Assembly: GCA_965644295.1 (NCBI GenBank)
Contig: CBFFRP010000188.1
Coordinates: 1-64,000 of the forward strand
Direction of reading: 5' to 3'
From: Paraphysomonas bandaiensis
Lineage: Eukaryota > Chrysophyceae
DNA: 64,000 nucleotides
The notes beneath the pieces were generated by a model, which was not told the DNA's origin, made no database searches, and saw nothing but the letters and a program-made list of their open reading frames with translations. Each line of letters begins with the position of its first letter. Positions within the stretch are counted from its first letter, which is position 1. Shown in pieces: positions 10,622-22,900 of this stretch. Position numbers and translations under genes: made by a program.

Positions 10622-13600
10622 ATGTTACCAGCTAGTGGTAAGGGATGGATAGGGTTACCTGTATGGGTATTTATAGATACAGATGGTATATGGGAGCCTG
10701 GAACTGTTAAAGCAGCATCTCCCTCTAGTAATGACCCGTCTAGCTGGCATATCACTGTAGTCACTCAAGAAAAGAATACTATCAATGTCACATGTAAACA
10801 ATTAAGTAATTATGAGTTCGATAAAGTTCAGCGGCGAGTTATTAATAACAATACCACTTGTAGTGATTTGGCTGCAATGGATACTCAAAATGAACCGGAA
10901 ATGTTAAACTGTCTCTCTACAAGATATGCAAATGGAGATATATACACGAGCACTGGCCCTATTCTTATTGTTCTGAATCCTTTCCAGAAGGTTGCTTTGT
11001 ACACTGATGAAATCATTAAACTGTACATTGAACACGGGGAACAGCACCGCATGAATATCTTACCGCCGCACGTTTATAAAATTGGAGACAGTGCGTACCG
11101 TAAAATGTTTATTGACCCTTATGACCCCGACAAGCGGCAGGACCAAACAGTAGTCATTACGGGCGATTCTGGTGCGGGCAAGACGGAGTGCACGAAACAA
11201 TTGTTGCACTACTTGACTGCTATCTCCACCAGGGTATCCATGAGCCTTGGAATGGAAAGTGTACAAGGGACTGAGATAGAGGACCTGATTATTGCCTCAA
11301 ACCCTATTTCCGAGTCATTTGGGAATGCACGTACACAGCACAACGCGAATTCCTCGCGTTTCGGGCGTTATATTGAGCTGCTGTACTCAGCAGACGGGTA
11401 TCTAGAGGGAGCTCTTCTACGAACTTACCTCCTGGAGGCCAGTCGGGTTACTCACCAAATTCAGGGGGACAGTAATTTTCATGTGTTCTATGAGCTCGCA
11501 GCTGGTCTATCCACCCGCGATAGGACTCAACTCGGATTTACTGCTGTTGACGATTTCCATTACCTCAACACCTCCCGCGTTTCTGATCAGAGTTCTTTAC
11601 ACCTGAAAAACTACACTAATCTCAGAGCAGCAATGACCACGCTCAATATATCTCTAGACACCCAAGAGGAAGTGATTAAAGTTCTTATTAGTATTCTTCA
11701 TTTAGGCAACTTATCTTTCGAAGATAACGAGACGACAGATGGTTCAGTTTCCTGTCATATCGCATCTGATGCGGAAGGTCACGCTGAGCTTGCTTGTCGT
11801 ATGCTTGGGTTTACAGAAGATTCTCTCAAAGATGCTATATTACGCACAGAACTTACTGTCCGTGGAACAACGATAATCAAGCAATACGACAGCAAGAATG
11901 CGGTATGTATGCGAGACCGATTAGCACGCACGCTCTATGTTTCACTCTTCAAGTGGATGATGGTCGAGATCAATGCTGCTCTGTCGCAACAGACGTCAGG
12001 ATATGTTGCTTCCAAAATAGGTGTTCTAGACATATTTGGATTTGAGAGCTATCAGAAGAATTCCTTTGAACAGCTCTGTATTAACTATGCTAATGAAAAA
12101 CTACAGGAACTATTCAACTACACTGTATTTGATAGAGAAAGAGAGGTGTACGAGGCAGAAGGTCTCATGTGGCAATCTGTATCCTATCCGGATAATAGAG
12201 AGCGCATTGATCTATTTGAAAATAAGTCTGTAGGCTTATTTACGATTCTTAATGATGCAATGAAGATCCCAGACTCCAACGATGTAAAATTTGCACATGC
12301 AATTTATGCGAGGAGTGCAGGCCATCCACATTGCTATGCTACGAACGCGATGAAAGCCCGTAACGAGTTTACTGTGCGACACTTTGCCTTCGACGTGACG
12401 TATACCGTTGAAAACATTTTAGAGAAGAATAGGGGCATGAGAGAAATCAATTTTTCTGCAATGTTTGGCACAATGTCTGGTGCGAGCCGAAAATTCAGCA
12501 CGGACAACTTGTCTATTTCCCGACAGCTGTCAGGAGAACTAGATTCGCCGAGTAAAGAAAACGAATCTATAGTCAAAAGAGGTAAATCTACGGCTGGCAT
12601 TCAAATAAAGAAGGACATGTCTATCGAATTACGACGGGCCGCTTCATCTGTTTCGGGGCGGAGGAGCGTAAAAACGTCAGTTGGGAAAAAATCGAAAACC
12701 ATATGCTCAGCTTATGTTGCAGAGATCACGTGCTTAATTAGTAGCATCAACTCCACACGATGCCATTTCATTCGATGCATAAAACCGAATAACGAGGGAA
12801 TTCCTGGGACTTTTGATGCGAAATCTGTTATTCGGCAAGTGCGTACTGGGGGAGTGATTAGTGCAGTGGAAGCGGTTAGATTAGGTATGCCTAACCGCCT
12901 ACCGTACGCCGCCTTCGTGAGCAAGTACCGATCCATTTCTCACACTGTAGGGAAATGTCCCTTGACGAGAAATTTGTTTATCTTATTGGGTCTTCTTCAC
13001 GAAAACTCGGACTTAGGTGTTCTGAAGCGTACAGCGACGGCTCTAGTGGAGGCTGTCCCTATGGCGGGGATGATTCTGAGTTCATTATTTCATGACAACT
13101 CGCTTCTGTGTCCTGCTAACCCGTTCGCACAAATTCAAATAGGTAATTCTGTTGTTCTGATTTCATCTGAGTTTTTTGAGTATATGGAGAGAATTCGCCG
13201 TGCCGGCATTACTCTGATTGCTATTCGACTACAACGTGTATGGAAAGCAAATCGGGCCGTAGACACTGGGAGTTATGTTAACACTGCGGCTCTCACGTCC
13301 CTGTTGTACTTTAGTCACAGTGTGAATCTAAAAGTGAGACGTAATACGTTGGCTGCAATTATGATACAGAGACGTGTACGGACATATCTTGCCCGTATGA
13401 GGTGGATGTTGATGCTAATTCGGTTACGGGCCTTGCAAGCTCATATTCGTGGTTATATAGCGCGATCAGTCTACCAAAAGAAAAAACGCTACAATGCTGC
13501 GGTGAAACTTCAGAGCGCCTATCGTATGTACAGAGATAAGCGAACATTTAAACGTTATGTTTTGTTGGCAATCATTTGTCAGCGTATTGTACGTGGTTGG

Positions 13601-16600
13601 ATTGCCCGGAATGCTGAATACTGGAATGTGAGTGTATTTATCGTATTTTTTTGTCGAAGTTGATTGTGAATGTGCAGCGACGAATGACGATGAGACGCTC
13701 CCCACAGATCGCACTTCAAGAAAAGGTTATAGCTTTGGAAAAAGAAGTTGATTCAATTAAGAGTCACACCAGCGTAAAGCCAAGAAGGGCAAGGTGTAAA
13801 TATGTTATTACAGCAGCCGATTTTGTACCCCTTGTAGAAGGTAGTGGCATCATATTCCCACTCTTATGCAATGTGATACATTTTTTCAGGGGAAGAGTTC
13901 ATCAAGATCTGCAGCAACGGAAAGAGTCGTATGACTCGCGTGTGGTTGAGTGCAGATCGGCGGTATCTTCACTGGGAGCGGAAAACTTTTTCCATGAAGA
14001 AGGCAGAGAAACGCATACGTATGTAATTTACATTACTGCGAACTGTTTAAAGATATATGTTTCAGTTGACCTAGCCACTGTAACACATGTCCAACGAGGC
14101 CAAGGAAGCACTCTGTTCAGGAAATGCGAGTTTATTCAAAACATTGAAGATGTTGTTCCTCGATCGTTCTCGCTCCATTGTCGGGATGGTAGGACTCTCG
14201 ATCTTGTGGCCCCGACAGTGGAGCTATTAGAGAGTTGGGTCACAGCACTACAGTTTCTCGTGGTGGATATATATATTATAAGGTACGTGTTAGTGTTTAC
14301 TACTACATGCCTAAAATGGTTTACTAGGCGAGACTTGTACAATATCTGGGCTCTACTGGTCACAGGTGAAGGAGTTGATGAAGTAATTTGCTGTCTGGAC
14401 GTCCTGCAGCGAACCGTTGATACTACTGTGAAGACCGCACTCGTTCCATTTCATGCTTTTGTGACTTTCTGGTGATAGTTTATTGCGATGTACTGCTCAG
14501 TTTCTTACCTGTTCACAGGATATCTCTCCAATGTAATCGAGTACACGCTGAAGAAGTTGTAGAACATATTATTGCTTGCTTACCTGGTATTGAGAATGCC
14601 AAGTACATGACGTTTCAAGCATTTTTTTGTCTGGTAACTTCCGAAAGAAACGATGGGTACGACCTTCACCGTCAGAATACTGTCTACCAAGACATGACGT
14701 TACCATTATCACTGTATTTTATATCGTGTTCCGACGGCAGTACCATGGGCGCCACATCACTGAAGCAAGTGGACCCCCTTGATCGCTATGTCCGTGACCT
14801 TCGAAATGGAGTCCGTGGGTTGGAGGTCCATTGCTGGGATGGGACTGGAGAGAACAAAGGAATTCCTGTTGTAGCTAATCCGAGTGCCGACCCGCAATGT
14901 TCTATTAGCAGTGAGGCGTTTCCCGAAGTATCGTTTTATGATTTTGTTGCTGCTGTAAAGACGCATGCATTTGTATCGAATCCCTATCCTCTATTCTTGA
15001 TTATTGAGATACACTGTAGTAAAGATATACAATGGAGAATGGCATCGATATTGCGAGATCTCATGACACCTGTTTTACTACATTCGTCTGATTTAATAAT
15101 AGAGAGCCAAGGGTCGGAGCCACGATTACGTTCACCTTCAGAGCTAAAGGGCAAAGTGATATTAGTATTGAGTAATCACAAGAAAAAGTTTTCTGTGGAA
15201 ATACCAGATAAGTCCGCACAGTGTCAAAAACAGGATGTTGGGGTATCAGAGGAAAAGTCTGGGTACGACGATCCGGCATCAAATGAGGATACTACAAGCA
15301 CAACAGGAGTCGATGATGTTGACCTTTTGCTTACTGGTGCTAAGAAAAGTAAATCTGACTCGAAGGTAATTATCGATGAGTGCTTTTATGCCACGTGTGA
15401 ATATTTAATTGGATATGCTCTGTGACAGACGGATCGTAAAGTCGAGGCCTTTTGGAATATGGATGCGAAGTCAAAGTCGACAGGCTCTGTAGATCAGGAC
15501 ACACCGAAAAGTGCTTTCTCCGACCAAGGGGAAAATGATGAAGAAATGGCTGCTCTGGCATGCTTCATTCCTTCACCTGATATATTCCATGATCTTCTTT
15601 CTTTGGCTACATTATTGTCAAGAGGTGTCAATGACTTGGATGCCATGGTGAATTTACCATCAGGAAGGGTGAAAAACAACACTCTTGCGAGTTGCGGTGA
15701 GGTGGACATGCTCTTTCATCTCTCGAGGAATAAGGCGATTCCTTGGATATATCACAATTCAGTGTGCTTAAGGTACGGTAACTTCGTAAATTTATGATTT
15801 GCTGACATTTATATACTTTCAGTCGAGTATACCCCGATGAGCGACTTGAGGAAGCAACTATGTTGGATCCGGCCCGTGCATGGGCTAGTGGTCAGCAATT
15901 AGTGTCCGTGGACATGCACAGCTGCTCCAACGAGGAGGCCATTCATACGGCACATGTTGTGCGTGGAAAGTTCATGGACAACGGAGGGTGTGGATATGTC
16001 TTGAAGCCACGTTACATGCATAGTCGGGGGCTAAAGCCTTTTCCCAAAGCACATTTATCTGTGCATGTGTTAAGTGCACAAAACCTCCCACCTTATCGCA
16101 AAAGTACAGTTGGAGTGATACAATCTCAAGATTCAAATGTACGTATTATATTTATATTGGTTTTCATCATCGCTTACAATATCCGTATTTGGATTTTAGG
16201 AATTAATGGAAAAGTTCCTAGATCCTTACGTCGTGATGGAGATATGGGGACTTGCACAAGACAAGTACACGTATAGCACAATAACCAGTGGAGGTAGTGG
16301 TCGCACAGATAACCCTATTTGGGATGAGGTGTGTTGCTTCAATCATTATTTGTTTGATGTCCGTAACAAATTGGTACTGTATAGGTGTTTGGACATAATT
16401 TGGATTGCCCAGATTTAGCTCATCTAACCTTTCGCGTCTTTGTTGGTGACTGTGTGCTTGGTATTGCATCTGTTCCCCTTACTTGTCTTAAACAAGGGCT
16501 GCATTGCCTGAATCTGTTTGATGAAAACGGGTATCGAATCCCTCACTCTACTCTGACAATTCGAAGCATGTTGTGCGAGCTAGACAATGCTTACAAATCA

Positions 16601-16690
16601 CTTTATTTTCCTTCACCTGATTCATCGGTGCTATCAGAGGAAGATTGTATTGACGACCTGGAACTTGAGCAAAAGCTTAGATCTAAATGA
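10622..16690 (+). CDS. Myosin heavy chain fused to a phospholipase C-like tail (PH-EF-X-Y-C2), multi-exon
   Basis: Exon 1 (10622-13627) encodes a full myosin motor: an SH3-like N-terminus, P-loop GDSGAGKTE (about residue 182), switch I NSSRFGRY, switch II DIFGFE, actin-binding HFIRCIKPN, then about five IQ-like motifs. A 50-nt phase-0 intron (GT at 13628, CAG to 13677) joins it to exon 2, a short coiled coil. Splices at 13795/13890 and 14018/14066 rebuild a PLC-type PH domain (FIKICSNGKSRMTRVWLSAD, then DLATVTHVQRGQGS). After it come an EF-hand-like helical region, PLC X (QDMTLPLSLYFIS to LKGKVILV), an acidic/Ser linker, PLC Y (SRVYP, NGGCGYVLKP) and C2 (FLDPYVVMEIWG). The total is roughly 1,850 aa. 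Catalytic His residues of X are absent, so the PLC is probably inactive. The motor looks competent. The alternative is two genes, but no stop or promoter-like gap separates them once the intron is removed. Confidence 0.82.
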
Positions 16691-19341
16691 ATACTCTCGT
16701 ATAAAACTCCGAAGACAGTATTCGCTGCTCTCGGAATTGGACGTTCTACTCGGAAATAGATATCGGGTAAATATGAAGAAGTATTTCTAAGCGACGATGG
16801 GATGGTTGTTTACTAAAGGATCACATTACAGTAATAAATAAATTTGATGGGCTAATAGCAGAGGTATAATGGATCTGGAATATAGTTAGTCACTAGGGTT
16901 AGATAAATATTGACTGAAAGTTGTAATTTTTCTTAGGACAGAGCCAATGAAAGAATAGCAGTTTACGTCTATGAATTCGATGACTTAGAACACAGTGACT
17001 TGATGTACGCCATCAAACGACGCCATTTATTAGTACAGTATACTATCCTTCAGGCTATCTATCTCAAAAGGAGCGGAATCATTATTTTTATCTAAATTAT
17101 ATGTGTGCTTGTCACATAATACAACCAGCCAACTCCTACGTGCGTACTTGAATCTTGTTCAAGCCTATCGCTAGTAGCTATCCTGTGTTCTATGTAGCGA
17201 TGAAATACAGAATATACATGACTACAATATAAAAGTAGCTGTAAAAAGTATACAAAGAAACTGAAAATATAGTAGCTATTATTAAAGATACGATTTGTAC
17301 AACAGAATGTTCGTGTTGGTGATTGATGTGTTTCCTCAATCATAGTGCTACAACATCATAATTTCACTTTATCTCTCTTAACGTAGTTCAGTCGGTTCTG
17401 TGCTACTACAAGTATTATTTAATAGTTTGTTGAGTTTTGTTTATAAAAAGCTGCAGTTAATTAAAGGTTGCGGATAATAGCAGTTAATTGAAGAATATGG
17501 TATTTAGAGACAGTATTATATGAACTCAGAACTCAATGATGTGATGAGCTAAACTGGAATATATGACTATATAAGACTGCTTCTAACTAAGACTGTTGAC
17601 TTTTGATTATGTGCAAGCAATTGAAAGCTGTATTCTAAGACTTATAAAATTTTAGCCGATAATAAAATGATACAATACTGGTGGAAACAGTACCATATGA
17701 AATTCATCCCCATTTTTTTGACCTGAATTGCGTTCAACACAACGCTCATATATATGAACACCAAAAAATATTGACATTCAACTTCAGTATTCGGTTTTGA
17801 AAATAAATTACCTTTTATTGCTTATGGTATTGTTGACAGTAATGTATACTGACTTTATCGTTATGCTACACTGTTGACCGCGATAACGTCGATTCAAGTG
17901 ATCTCATTTCTAATCCAGGAATTCGCAACAACAATATGTCCAGCATTTTACTGGAGAGTTCAAATTCCAAAGCCGATGCTGAATGTGCTTAGAAGCAGTG
18001 ATACTCCTTCCTTTCAGGGTTTGGGTCATGTCGTGTTTCTCAGGATTGCATCGACAAGTTCATTTTTTTGATGTGCCTCATATAAGATTCCCTAAATACC
18101 CTTCTGCGAAATAGGGATACAATTTTTGTAGCTATTGTTTTGATATAGTTTAACACATTTGCCACTCACTATTATGCAGATACAATTGATTTGAAACAAT
18201 AATTGCTTTTTTTATTTGTATACTTAATATTAATCAGAGAATAGCTATTTCCTTCAAGGAAATTATCAGCAAGCTACAGACATATTATACGCATTAAATA
18301 GTAGGTATTCAACATCATGAGGATGACCCATAATTTAACCTGGAGAAGGAGTATTTTCAGCGGAATGATAAGATTCCTTATTACACATGGTGAATATAGC
18401 TACAATAATATGCTATGAGATAGACAAACTGTATCAACTTTTGACATATTTGGATGAATTCACCTAAATAACTGAATGTTGAAATCACTTAATAATCTCA
18501 TAGTTACTCTCAACATCTCCTATTATTTGATAGATATTCGCTACATTTATATTCTCATTCGCTGTGCTACCAATCAATATTTAAGATATTTAAGTTTTTC
18601 TGACATAATTCATATTATATCATTGTTTCATGTTTTACAGTAGTCAACTACTGTATTCTTAAACTAACTGTCATAACTCGAATACCCTAAAATACAGCTT
18701 TGGTAATTGCTTACACTTAAAATCAGAACTCAATACCTGATATGTTATATTGACTGAAAAAGCTCGTGCCTATATATTATCTAAGATCTGATAATATTGA
18801 TTGGTAGTAGAAAAAATATAAAAGTAGCGAATGACAATAAATGAGATATTGATCACAATTTTTAATTATTATGATTATTGAGTGAGTTTTCTGTTCAGTT
18901 AAGTATCTTTCTGTTACATTAACAAATTATAGGTGTCATTCATCTCTTGAAACTTAAGTGCAAAGAATATATTCAGAAAACGGGACAACATGTAGAGCCA
19001 CAGGAGCTTCAAATGTAGCTTTCCAGCTGGATAGACGACAGACTATATATCGCACATTACACTATAGCTGTACAACAACCTACCCTGTTGAGAGGAATAC
19101 ATGAACATGAATAATCCACTACAAGGCCATAACAGTCACACAGACCACTCTAGCTGTACTGGCAGTTCAAAAGTAGAGCAAAATAAAATGAGTATAATAT
19201 TACAGATATATCTTATTATGCAGACTCGTATAATACATATCTCTACCAATAACAGTGCAACATACATATACATAATACAGACACCGAACTCATGCTGTTC
19301 GACCTCTTGACGCAACATTTTACACAACACACCGAGAAAAA
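16691..19341. other. Long intergenic region, AT-rich, no gene recognised
   Basis: About 2.65 kb of AT-rich sequence with scattered short chance ORFs and none with protein-like composition. I saw no rRNA, tRNA, long tandem repeat or clear inverted repeat. It may hold old, decayed mobile DNA or the 3' UTR of the myosin fusion near 16.7-16.9 kb. Confidence 0.6.
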
Positions 19342-20127
19342 TTATCTTGAAAGCATAGTTCCTCGGTTTTTCACAAGATATCCATTGTAATTAGAAAAGT
19401 TTCCGTAATCAGGGACGTGCATATAGCCCCTACTATGCCTCTTGTCGGTAGCATGCAGTTTCGTTTCAGCAGCAAATAGTCTGCGCATTTTTTCGTCACG
19501 GTCATTTCTTGAGGTGTTCAGTGAATTAATGTGAGGGTCGAACTGGAGTTCTCGTACAGACTTCTGACGATCGTTGGACAAGCATTGACGCATATTATAC
19601 GATGATGTCCCCTTCGTGAGCACCCTCTCCTTGTGCTGTAATTCATCCATAAGCTTGTTATAATGAGGAGACTTCACTATACTATCCCGAATTGTACGAG
19701 GCGATTTGTTTGTATATTCGTAGCGAAACTCGTGCATTCTACCAGCATGTTTTTCAATGAATTTTTGTGTCATGTTAACTTTCTCTTCTATAGATGGCTT
19801 CCGATTATTCGAACTGCGCATGTTGCTATCAATCCATGCTTGTGGACAACTAGGAACCCTCTTTCGTGGCGTTGGGTTGTCTGGTGGCAGTGTCGGATAT
19901 CGTGAGGGAGGAAGAATGGGAGTAACTTTACGAGGAGTTAGTGGCTCTTGATTAGTACAGTATAATCTATTAACAACAAGCGGTTCATTGAGATCTCTTA
20001 TAGTCTGTTGTGTACGTGGCGATGGACGAATCACACCTGCTGATGAAACTCTCGCGATATTACTTCTTCCAGTAGAGGAACCAGGCCTCCTTTCACGAGA
20101 TGACCAGGGCCTCTCTCTGTATGACAT
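19342..20127 (-). CDS. Basic, largely disordered 261-aa protein, unrecognised
   Basis: A single open frame starts at 20127 (MSYRERPWSSRERRPGSSTG). The first 110 residues are rich in Arg, Ser and Pro and look disordered. The C-terminal half is helical and charged (EKVNMTQKFIEKHAG, QLQHKE-like segments, KMRRLFAAETKLH). It ends in an ordered-looking tail, GYMHVPDYGNFSNYNGYLVK then NRGTMLSR. No signal peptide or membrane helix. Composition over 260 codons is unlike chance in this AT-rich setting, so I accept it as a gene. A cytoskeletal or flagellar role is possible from composition only. It is head-to-head with the ankyrin gene at 20852. Confidence 0.65.
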   Translation of the reverse strand: MSYRERPWSSRERRPGSSTGRSNIARVSSAGVIRPSPRTQQTIRDLNEPLVVNRLYCTNQEPLTPRKVTPILPPSRYPTLPPDNPTPRKRVPSCPQAWIDSNMRSSNNRKPSIEEKVNMTQKFIEKHAGRMHEFRYEYTNKSPRTIRDSIVKSPHYNKLMDELQHKERVLTKGTSSYNMRQCLSNDRQKSVRELQFDPHINSLNTSRNDRDEKMRRLFAAETKLHATDKRHSRGYMHVPDYGNFSNYNGYLVKNRGTMLSR

Positions 20128-20851
20128 TTCTCTATATATCTACAAACTTGTTGAATATGTACAGACAAATGTCATGTATCTCTTCAGTAAGGTTATGATA
20201 AGGGATTGATATATGGAGGTTGTGGATTTATGATGGTGTTATATGCGTGGATCTATATATATATATGTACAATGCATATATACATACATACATATACCAT
20301 ATATATACCATATATATGCATGCATACATATATACATACTGCTAATACTGCTGCTATACAGAGATTTTATATATCCAAATATACAGTACAGTCAAATGGA
20401 TGTAAAATACTGAGATTTTTAGCAGTTTCAACTTTGAAACACTATAAAATCCTGATTTATTAGGTGTTTTTGTAATTTGGTAGGAAAACAGGTATTTTAA
20501 TACTAGCGAATCAATGAACAGTAATTAATATTGAAGCATTATAATTGGCTACTGCTACTTCTATTGCTGTAAACCGTTATTCGAAATGATAAACATAAAC
20601 AATACAGCCGTATTGTCACTGTATTTCTGTATACCATATATAGTATACTGCTGTGTGAAGGAGGTGTCTCTCTCTATGTAAATACATATACACATATACA
20701 CGTACACTCTGGGTATGTATATAGACACACACACACACTCTCTCTGTATATATATGTGTATGATCAATCTATATGCCTCATGTAAGAGAGAACCACCACC
20801 ACAACAACAAACCTAGTTATGACTATCATTAAAACTCATTAAATAACAAGC
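20128..20851. other. Intergenic region between divergent genes, with TA/CATA microsatellites
   Basis: It holds short TATATACATACATA-type tracts at about 20240-20340 and ACACAC/CTCTCT runs at about 20660-20760. It lies between two divergent start codons, so both promoters should be here. No other gene. Confidence 0.6.
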
Positions 20852-22210
20852 ATGAAATCCACAGATATGACAGAGGAGGTAGTGAAGCTTCCTCTGAGTG
20901 ACCCCAATCAAAAGAGTCCTCCAAAATCATTATTCGGACCTGGATTTAGAAAATGGCTTCATATGAAAAGGGCTCTTCGTTTGGTGCAGGAGGAGGTGCA
21001 TACGGAGAAGATGTATGTACCAAAAATACGCTATAAGGTGAGGTCATACACCATTTGAAGCCTCCTTATAAAATTGTTCCGTAGCAACGACAGTATTGGC
21101 TGGATACTATCTATCCTGAGAGTACGAGTTGTGATAAATCAGATGACAATGATGAGAATGACTTAAATGCAGTGCTACTGCACCGGGATCATCATCCTTT
21201 ACTGGAGCGGCTACAAAATGGTCTCGATCCGAACACTCGTATGGGTCGTAATGAGCGGTCGTTATTGCAAATTGCAAGCAACAAGGGCGACCCTGAGAAA
21301 GTGGATATACTTCTCGAGTATGGTGCTAGTGTTAACGATACTGATCGTAACGGCGATAGCGCTATGTACCTAGCTGTTAACAAACCTCTGTTTTTTCACA
21401 AGATTAAAATTCTTTGGAGCCTGCACAAGGGCGGTGCTGACGTCAATCATCCTAACCACCAAGGATGGACAGCTCTTCACCGAGCATGTTTGCTTGGAGA
21501 GCCAGCTATTATTAGGGCTCTCTTAGAAATGGGTGCTGACCCGTACGTACTCAACACGAAGAACATGATTCCTATTCAATACTGCAAGGTATGGGCGATG
21601 ATGATGTTGGAATTCACGCTTACTAGCCGCAGGTGAATGCGGAAGAAATAGTCAACCATTTCAAGCAATCTGTGACTAAACAGAATCGACATAGACACCA
21701 CCTTATGTGGGCCCACCTGATGAGTAGAGACTTCGTATCAGCGTTGTTTATGTAAGTATTTTCCATAATTAGGGTAGTTGATAATGATTGTATATGTGGC
21801 TTCTCTTAACAGGGCTGTAGAACCTGCGTGTGTTATTTGCAAGAGAAAAGTGAGAAAGTGTGGAAGCCTTAAAAAGGAGAATTACAGGTTGCATATTATT
21901 AAGACTACATGTACTTCGTATTCTAATACCATGTACGTACTTTCAGGTATTGGCTATTTGTCCACAATAAAAAGCCACGATGATGATCATCGTTGTCAAC
22001 ATTGTATTGCATTTTTGTATATGTAAATCATATATTTTAAGCTGTAGTATACATGATAGACTGTATTTGTGTTGTTAATTTAGTTGCATTCACAGCCTTG
22101 CCAATATTGTGCATATTCCTTAAAGAGTAATCAACACTCCCTCATCTTATTTCCACGTGCTGACTGTGCCAGGGATAATATGCAGTGCACTTTTTGTGAT
22201 AAGTGTTTAT
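20852..22210 (+). CDS. Ankyrin-repeat protein with Cys-rich (zinc-finger-like) C-terminus, multi-exon
   Basis: Exon 1 starts MKSTDMTEEVVKLPLSD and splices in frame (donor after CGCTATAAG at about 21038; acceptor before TATTGGCTGG at about 21088). The second exon gives about four ankyrin repeats: NERSLLQIASNKGDPEKVDI, GASVNDTDRNGDSAMYLAVN, HQGWTALHRACLLGEPAIIR and GADPYVLNTKNMIPIQYCK. Further exons encode a basic linker and a Cys cluster (CVICKRKVRKC). Around 22097-22210 another exon-like stretch has regular Cys pairs (CQYCAY, CTFCDKC). How it connects is unclear: one predicted join leads to a stop at about 21978, so the true end lies between about 21978 and 22210. Ankyrin proteins mediate protein contacts; the partner is unknown. 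Confidence 0.7.
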
Positions 22211-22900
22211 TTGTAAGTGTACTTCAATGTTATATTTTGCCTACATGGATACACTCGTAGTTCGAACACGACTTCCAAATTTTCGGAAGAGTAATTCCGT
22301 TGAATATGCTGGAGAAGTGAATTGCTCCATACTCCACAACAAAGTTGTGACAATAAGTTAGATATATTTTGGAAGTAGAAGTGTAGTTTTCGACATTTTG
22401 GAAATATCCTTTACCTGAAAAGTTTTTTATAGTGCATTTTAATACAATAAGTTGCGTACTCCAACGATATGTTACGTATGCAGTATATTTCTCACTCTTT
22501 GAAACATGACAATTTCCTTCTCCTTCTTGTCAATGTCAAAGAATGGATTTTCATATACAGTATGCAATATATATATATTCATTAATATCTTAAAGTATCT
22601 TCCAAAGCACATTTCTAACGTGGTGCTAAATCCTGCAGATGTTTGTTGAGTTTTGCTGTTTGTGAGCAATTAAAAGCTGTAGCTTTCAAGATATTTGAAT
22701 TATATCCGTTACTCAAAGAATACAGTAGTAGCAAACTGTATTATGAGAACCAATAATATGATAGCCATTGTAGTGATGAAACTGAAATATACTGACTGTA
22801 CAAGATAGTGACGATGTAAGATCGTACTAGAAATGGTTGGTGTAGTAGAGATAAAAAGAGTTGGTGAACGTCAATGAATGAAGTTTGGTATCTCTTATAA
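22211..22900. other. Intergenic DNA
   Basis: AT-rich spacer between the ankyrin gene and the decayed mobile-element region. Short ORFs here do not look coding. Confidence 0.55.

Noticed and set aside
12334-12936. Minus-strand ORFs inside the myosin
   Set aside because: Shadows of the coding strand with no domain or codon support.
10622-13663. Myosin as a stand-alone gene ending at 13663
   Set aside because: The stop lies inside a GT-AG intron and the last residues (VFIVFFCRS) are not myosin-like; the IQ region continues in the next exon.
16691-19100. Hidden gene in the long spacer
   Set aside because: Only short ORFs of random composition, and no splice-linked protein pattern could be built.
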